In this document: positions 58,906 to 64,000 of the stretch, in pieces
Position numbering within the stretch: the first letter of the stretch is position 1
Layout of the letters: each line of letters starts with the position of its first letter
From: Arthrinium phaeospermum
Taxonomy: Eukaryota; Ascomycota; Sordariomycetes; Amphisphaeriales; Apiosporaceae
DNA: 64,000 nucleotides
Assembly: GCA_006503535.1 (NCBI GenBank)
Contig: QYRS01000008.1
Span: 310,001-374,000, forward strand
Direction: 5' to 3'
The notes under the pieces: model-generated
What the model was told of the DNA's origin: nothing
Seen by the model: the letters and a program-made list of their open reading frames with translations, nothing else
Database searches by the model: none
Program-made: the position numbers and the translations under genes

Positions 58906-60669
58906 GTTGAGAAACTATCTCAACACCTGGTCCGACAGGTAGGCGCCGACGGATAAGGGTCGCATACCAAATCTTGACAAATGCCGAGGTCGGAATTCAA
59001 ATGCGATCGCAACCAGCAACTCTCTACAAAGGAAGTAGGTAGAAGGTGGACATGTGCTGGCTTCAATAGGTAGGTGTATGCACGCTCAATGCTCAACGCG
59101 CTTTCCAACGTCATTCCGGGCCCCACAGTATCACCCCTTATCGATACGGACGATCTAACATCGCTATTTTTACAGTTAGGTACCTACCTATTGATGAAAC
59201 AGGCCCTGTCTGGCCTGGGACTTCAGAGGTGCGATAACTCGCCATACCGAATAATACACACACACGCGCGCGTAGTCAAGGCATTCTAAGGACAAGTTCA
59301 ATATATTCTCTAAACTGCTGACTGGACGTCTTCAGCGTATACAACAACACCTGGCTCGTGCATTTGTACAGGAGGTGGGAGGCTTCACTGTCCCCAGCAT
59401 AGTAATATGCATGCATATTCATTGCCAAGTGACCATGGCCATGCACTGACCGAGTTTAACTCTGCTCAAGACACACAAAGCTTGTGTCGTCGATACGTTG
59501 CATACGAGCCTGGCAGTCTGGGGTTCCCCAATGGAAGAAGGCAACGCGTCTTGTGCAGAAGAAGCTGAATGTGGGAATGTGCTCAAGAAGCTCGGAGGCT
59601 GACCACTTGGTGCCTCCTCTGCGAGAGGTAGAGTGAGCTGGTGCGTGCTTTGCTGAGAGAATTTATCGAATGGAAAGAAGAAGTTTAGGGCCTCAGATTA
59701 ATGATTTGAGATCACGAAGCTCAATGAGCCTTCATCCTCTTCCTATCATATTGTTTTGTATGGGGTATCATCATCGGCCATGTTTTGTAAAAGAAGAAGA
59801 AGGCTTCAACTGGCCTCCAAGTCTTGATTTTAATACTGCCAGGGCTGAAGGCGGCCGAGTGGGGAAACAATTAATTCTCTTGCTGCTTGCCCCCGCCCAG
59901 GCCCAGCCACACAATAAGCTGCAGGACGCTATGTAGCAAATGCTTACCACTTGGGTCGCCCAGTTCTAGTCCTGGCAGCCTGGCATTTGAGCCGCATTGG
60001 ATCGACCTAAAGGAAGAAAAAAAAGAGTTCGTCCACACCCCCCCAGCGTCCAGTAATAGAGAAAGCATTTCTACAAGTTGCAGGTAACGCCACAACAGAA
60101 GATCATCCCATCCTCTATCCATCCATACTTCCAGCCATCCCTCTGTTGTTCCTTGCCATCCCATTGTACATACTGTCACATCTCCAGCACTCGAGCGGTC
60201 GCACAAACACACATTGGCCAACTAGTAGATGCACTCTGCCCATAACCACTGCCATCGAAGCTTGTCACTGTGACGAACTCGGGACTGACTGACCGATCCT
60301 GCATCATCGCAGCCGTCACTTGCGCTAGTAGCGCGCAGAAAAATCCACGTTCACTTGCAAGACAGGGTCCCACATCAAATCTTAGCAACCTACAGCTGTA
60401 CGGAGTACTCGCTGTGCTACACGTTGTGCTACGCCTGGAGCCCATACATCCAATCCAGTACATTGATCCTACCTACCGCCTGGCCGCTCTTATCTACCTC
60501 GACCGCAACCTAACTTCACATTCCTTCCCTTTTCACCTTTGCGCGTGTTTCCACCACACCTCAGCCTTGTTTTCCCCAACTACCTCTCTGCAGATCTTTG
60601 CTCCTGCACTCGACCTGTGTCCAACTGCACCCCTTCGTTCTGCAAAACCAATTTAAAGCGCCAGCAGAG
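58906..60669. promoter_or_regulatory. divergent promoter region between the synaptojanin gene and PRP39
   Basis: This 1.76-kb stretch contains TAGGTACCTA at 59176-59185, TACGGAGTA at 60399-60407 and a pyrimidine-rich leader before PRP39 (about 60480-60640). A short ACACACACGCGCGCG run lies at 59258-59272. No supported coding sequence is seen. Confidence 0.55.
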
Positions 60670-63031
60670 ATGGCAGACTTCAATCAGTTTGCCGGGGCGG
60701 ACGAGGACAATGTTGAAATCAAGAAGCTTGGTGCCGAGGTGGTGAGTAGTCGTACTGCATAGCTGCGCCGGTCCCTCGATGCCAATCCCCAGCATAAGCT
60801 AATTGTCTACCCGCATACAGGATGCCGATACCGATAACTTCGAGTCCTGGGAGAAGCTGATCAGAGCATGCGAAGCTCAAGAAGGCGGCCTCAATCGCAA
60901 TTCGAGTCCCCAAGCCCTCGCCACGCTACGCGATGCCTACGATCGATTCCTGCTCAAGTTTCCCCTACTCTTCGGCTACTGGAAAAAGTACGCCGACCTC
61001 GAGTTCAACATTTCCGGCCCTGAGTCTGCCGAGATGGTTCGTCCTTTGACAAGTCCCCCGTTGTTTGGTCTGCGCCGTTGCTGACAATGCCAAACAGATC
61101 TACGAGCGTGGGTGCGCCAGTATCACCAACTGTGTTGACCTCTGGGCTTCCTACTGCTCCTTCAAAATGGAGACAACCCACACGCCTCATCTCGTGAGAG
61201 AGTAAGTAACTACGGAGAGCTTTTCCTTCCTCTTAACCATGCCACCAAGCAGAGAAACTCTTTGTTCGAGACAACACCACTTTGAACCCCAACACTACGG
61301 TTCTGCCAAGACTGCTAGCATAGTCATCGATGGTGAGGAAACCAACAATCATCGTGGAAATGTTGGAACTTTCTCACAGAAAACACCAGGCTCTGGTTTC
61401 TTACACTGTCACCTTTCTGACACGTCGCTTTCTCGTCGTAATCCTATGACCTCGTCTATCTCGGCTTGATTGATTTGGATTGGACCAGTTACACACACAA
61501 ACTTCCCCTTTCTGTATTTGCACTCCTTCCGCCCCTCCCTTCCTGCCCCTTTCTATTGAGCAAAAGGACGACTAACCATACCCTAGGCTCTTCGAGCGTG
61601 CTGCTGCGGCTGTCGGCCTCGACTTTCTAGCACACCCTTTCTGGGACAAGTACATCGAATACGAGGAAAGGCAAGAGGCGCAGGACAAGATCTTTGCCAT
61701 CTTGCAGCGCGTCATCCACATTCCCATGCACCAATACGCCAGGTACTTCGAGAGATTTCGCCAACTAGCACACAGTCGCCCATTGGCCGAGTTGGTGCCA
61801 GCCGATACCCTTGCGCGCTTCCGAGCCGAAGTAGAGGCTGACCCGGCAGCTTTCGGTGCACCGCCCAGGACGGAGTTGGAACTGGAACGCGACATCCGCG
61901 CCCGAATCGACAGCATGTACTACGAGACATTTCAGCGGACACAAGAGGAGACGACAAAGCGGTGGACCTACGAGTCAGAAATCAAGCGCCCCTACTTTCA
62001 CGTCACCGAGCTGGAGAATTCGCAGATGGTCAACTGGCGAAAGTACCTCGACTTTGAAGAAAGCGAGGGTGATTTCGCCCGGACTACGTTCCTGTACGAG
62101 CGATGCGTTGTAACCTGCGCGCTTTACGACGAGTTCTGGTTCCGATATGCCCAATGGATGGCGTCACACCCGGGCAAAGAGGAAGAGGTGCGCCATATCT
62201 ACATGAAGGCCGCAACGCTGTTTGTGCCAATCAGCCGACCTGGGATTCGACTGGAGTTCGCATACTTTGAGGAGTCCTGCGGTCGCACGGACGTCGCGCG
62301 TGACATCCACGAGGCCGTCTTGATGCAGTTGCCGGATTGCGTCGAGGCAATTATTTCTTGGGCCAATCTCCAGAGACGACAGAGCGGCCTGGACGCCGCG
62401 ATTGAAGTCTACAAGGCTCAGATCGATGCCCCTCATGTCGACATCTTCACAAAGGCCGTGCTCGTGACCCAGTGGGCCAACCTGTTGTGGAAATCCAAGG
62501 GGTCTGTAGACGAGGCCCGCACCGTGTTCGCCAAGAACGTGCAGTGGTATGCAGACAGCCGGTACTTCTGGCAGAAGTGGCTAGAATTTGAGCTGGAGCA
62601 GCCCACGAACAGCGAGAACGAGCCCGAACATGCCGAGCGGCTGAAGCAACTGTTTGAGGCGCTCCGAGCCCCGAGCCGCATCTCAGCGAGCGCGAAGCAA
62701 GGCCTCTACCTTACTTATCTTACCTACCTGCAGGAAAGAGGCGGAAAGGATGCAATGAAGCAGTTCCTCATTATTAACCGGGAGGTGTTTGGGTAAGTGC
62801 TCTCTCTCATCCGAGGACGAAGACTGGATGCGAAGGGCAATAGATACTGACTGACGAAATAGGCCGCAATCCGTGTCGACTTTGGACAAGCCATCTCTCA
62901 AGGAGAACGGCTCGGCCAAGGCTCCTATGGACGATGCCACTCGGCAAAAGGCGGAGGGCAGCTACCCCAGATACTATGAATATTTCGGGGAGGCTGACGT
63001 CAACGCCCAGGGGACGGCGTCGTTCAACTAA
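60670..63031 (+). CDS. PRP39: U1 snRNP splicing factor PRP39 (HAT repeats)
   Basis: Prp39 is a U1 snRNP scaffold that helps commit pre-mRNA to splicing. Five exons (60670-60741, 60821-61036, 61098-61201, 61587-62792, 62863-63031) encode 588 residues. HAT-type helical repeats fill most of the protein: FESWEKLIRACE, FPLLFGYWKKYADLEF, IYERGCASITNCVDLWASYCSF, LFERAAAAVGLDFLAHPFWDKYIEYE and later WxxYxxFE-like blocks (NWRKYLDFEESEGDF, EFWFRYAQWM). The C-terminal exon is hydrophilic and ends after SYPRYYEYFGEAD. Intron 3 is 385 bp, several times longer than any other intron in this gene. Phases close at all four junctions. Confidence 0.93.
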
Positions 63032-64000
63032 AGCACTGGGCGGGATCAGGGCCTCCCTCCCTCTATGCCAAGGTATGGCGTGCTTGTATCATGACTTGGG
63101 CGCGTATAAGACGTTGACGTTGCTGTTTCTGTTTTTGTTTGCTGAGCATGTGTATCGTGGATGCCGAGCTCTACCGCTATTGCCCCTATAATTTGGGTCC
63201 AAGTCGGGTGAGGAATACAAATTGGGAGTTGGAGGTCACTTCTGTTATTTCATGATTTAGGGTTGCCACAGGAGACGGACCCGAGGCAGAAGAGGACTGG
63301 GGGGTGGATGCCAGCCGCCATAATGCGTTCAGATATACCATGTAAAAGTAATTTGGCCCAGGGCGCCTTGATTAGGTCAATATCAGACTTGCCACTGCCC
63401 AGAGCAGAAGCCGAAGGAAGCGAGTGACTGCGGTGAGGCATGACGAATGAGTCAGAAAGGGCAAATGCCGATGGCTAAGGCAGCAGAGAAAGTATATCTA
63501 AATTGCATGTCGTAACGAGCCTGGGTGGCCGACGGAATGCGCTGTAAATCCGAAGGGCGAGAGAGATTCGAGAGAGAGCAAAGTGACCATGACGGCTCTC
63601 GGATCGGGCACGCGGGCGTACCAAGATGCAAATCCGAGACCGGCTTGTCGCCAGTAAGCGGGTTTGCGGGTGCTTCTTCAGGCACAAGTGGACGTTGACA
63701 GGCAAATGCCGAAGTCGCCGAGGGAACGTGTTAGCGTGCGGCTGCGCGTGCGGGTGTCAGTCAGACACTAGCTCCAGTATAGTTCTCTTGTCGACCCTCT
63801 CATCTTTTTTTATATCTCTCGCCTTTTATATACCTTTTTTTCTTTCTTCTCTTCAGGGTCTGTTAGAAAGATGAAGAAGAAAAAAGCGGATTGCCTGTTT
63901 AGTCGGCTGGTGGTTCCACTTGGTGTTTGTTCCAGCTTGCGACCCAGGCAGCCAGGGTCAGAAAGGGTCCAGATATTAGTACGACTGGAGCCCCCAATGG
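63032..64000. other. PRP39 3' region to window end
   Basis: No gene can be supported. T-rich runs near 63806-63851 could be the start of a promoter or leader for a gene beyond the window edge. Frames on either strand have no recognisable domain. Confidence 0.5.

Overview
This window is nuclear DNA of a filamentous ascomycete (Pezizomycotina, most likely a Sordariomycete). Genes are split by short introns of about 50-110 bases with GTA/GTG-type donors, CTGAC/CTAAC branch sites and CAG/TAG acceptors. Promoters are pyrimidine-rich, and conserved proteins such as the 14-3-3 protein, enolase and HAP2 resemble filamentous-fungal versions. Species cannot be named from the sequence. I rebuilt exon structures by hand from splice signals, reading phase and known protein families. 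Every multi-exon model closes in frame, but none has transcript support.

Layout from left to right: the 3' end of a Ser/Thr-rich protein gene (1-306) and a 21-bp minisatellite (719-907); PRP28 helicase (-); mitoribosomal protein mL59 (+); DPH4 (+); a 14-3-3 protein (-); a 3.4 kb intergenic stretch with a G-quadruplex-prone array; the mitochondrial ATP synthase inhibitor IF1 (+); nucleoporin NSP1 (-); an aftiphilin/Laa2-like clathrin-adaptor accessory protein (+); an M1 aminopeptidase with a probable mitochondrial leader (+); a 3.1 kb intergenic stretch; enolase (+); BUB1 checkpoint kinase (+); APN1 AP endonuclease (-); a 3.2 kb intergenic stretch; a phosphate:H+ symporter-type MFS transporter (+); PSO2/SNM1 nuclease (+); LSM2 (-); HAP2/HapB (-); a roughly 8.9 kb stretch without a recognisable gene; a small Cys-containing ORF (+); a synaptojanin-like inositol polyphosphate phosphatase (-); and PRP39 (+).

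This is ordinary euchromatic housekeeping sequence, not an accessory island. I see no biosynthetic cluster, no intact transposon, no CRISPR, no tRNA or rRNA gene and no viral or toxin gene. Functional themes recur without any sign of operon-like organisation: splicing and mRNA (PRP28, PRP39, LSM2), mitochondria (mL59, IF1, possibly the aminopeptidase), DNA repair (APN1, PSO2) and clathrin/phosphoinositide traffic (Laa2-like, synaptojanin).

The most interesting leftovers are non-coding or cryptic. They are the 21-bp repeat with an 84-bp higher-order period, the G4 array, two 17-G homopolymers 400 bp apart in the gene-free stretch, palindromic promoter elements, the aminopeptidase leader exon, a PCNA-binding-like motif in PSO2 and the small MCYY-type ORF. 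I found no convincing evidence of a wholly new system.
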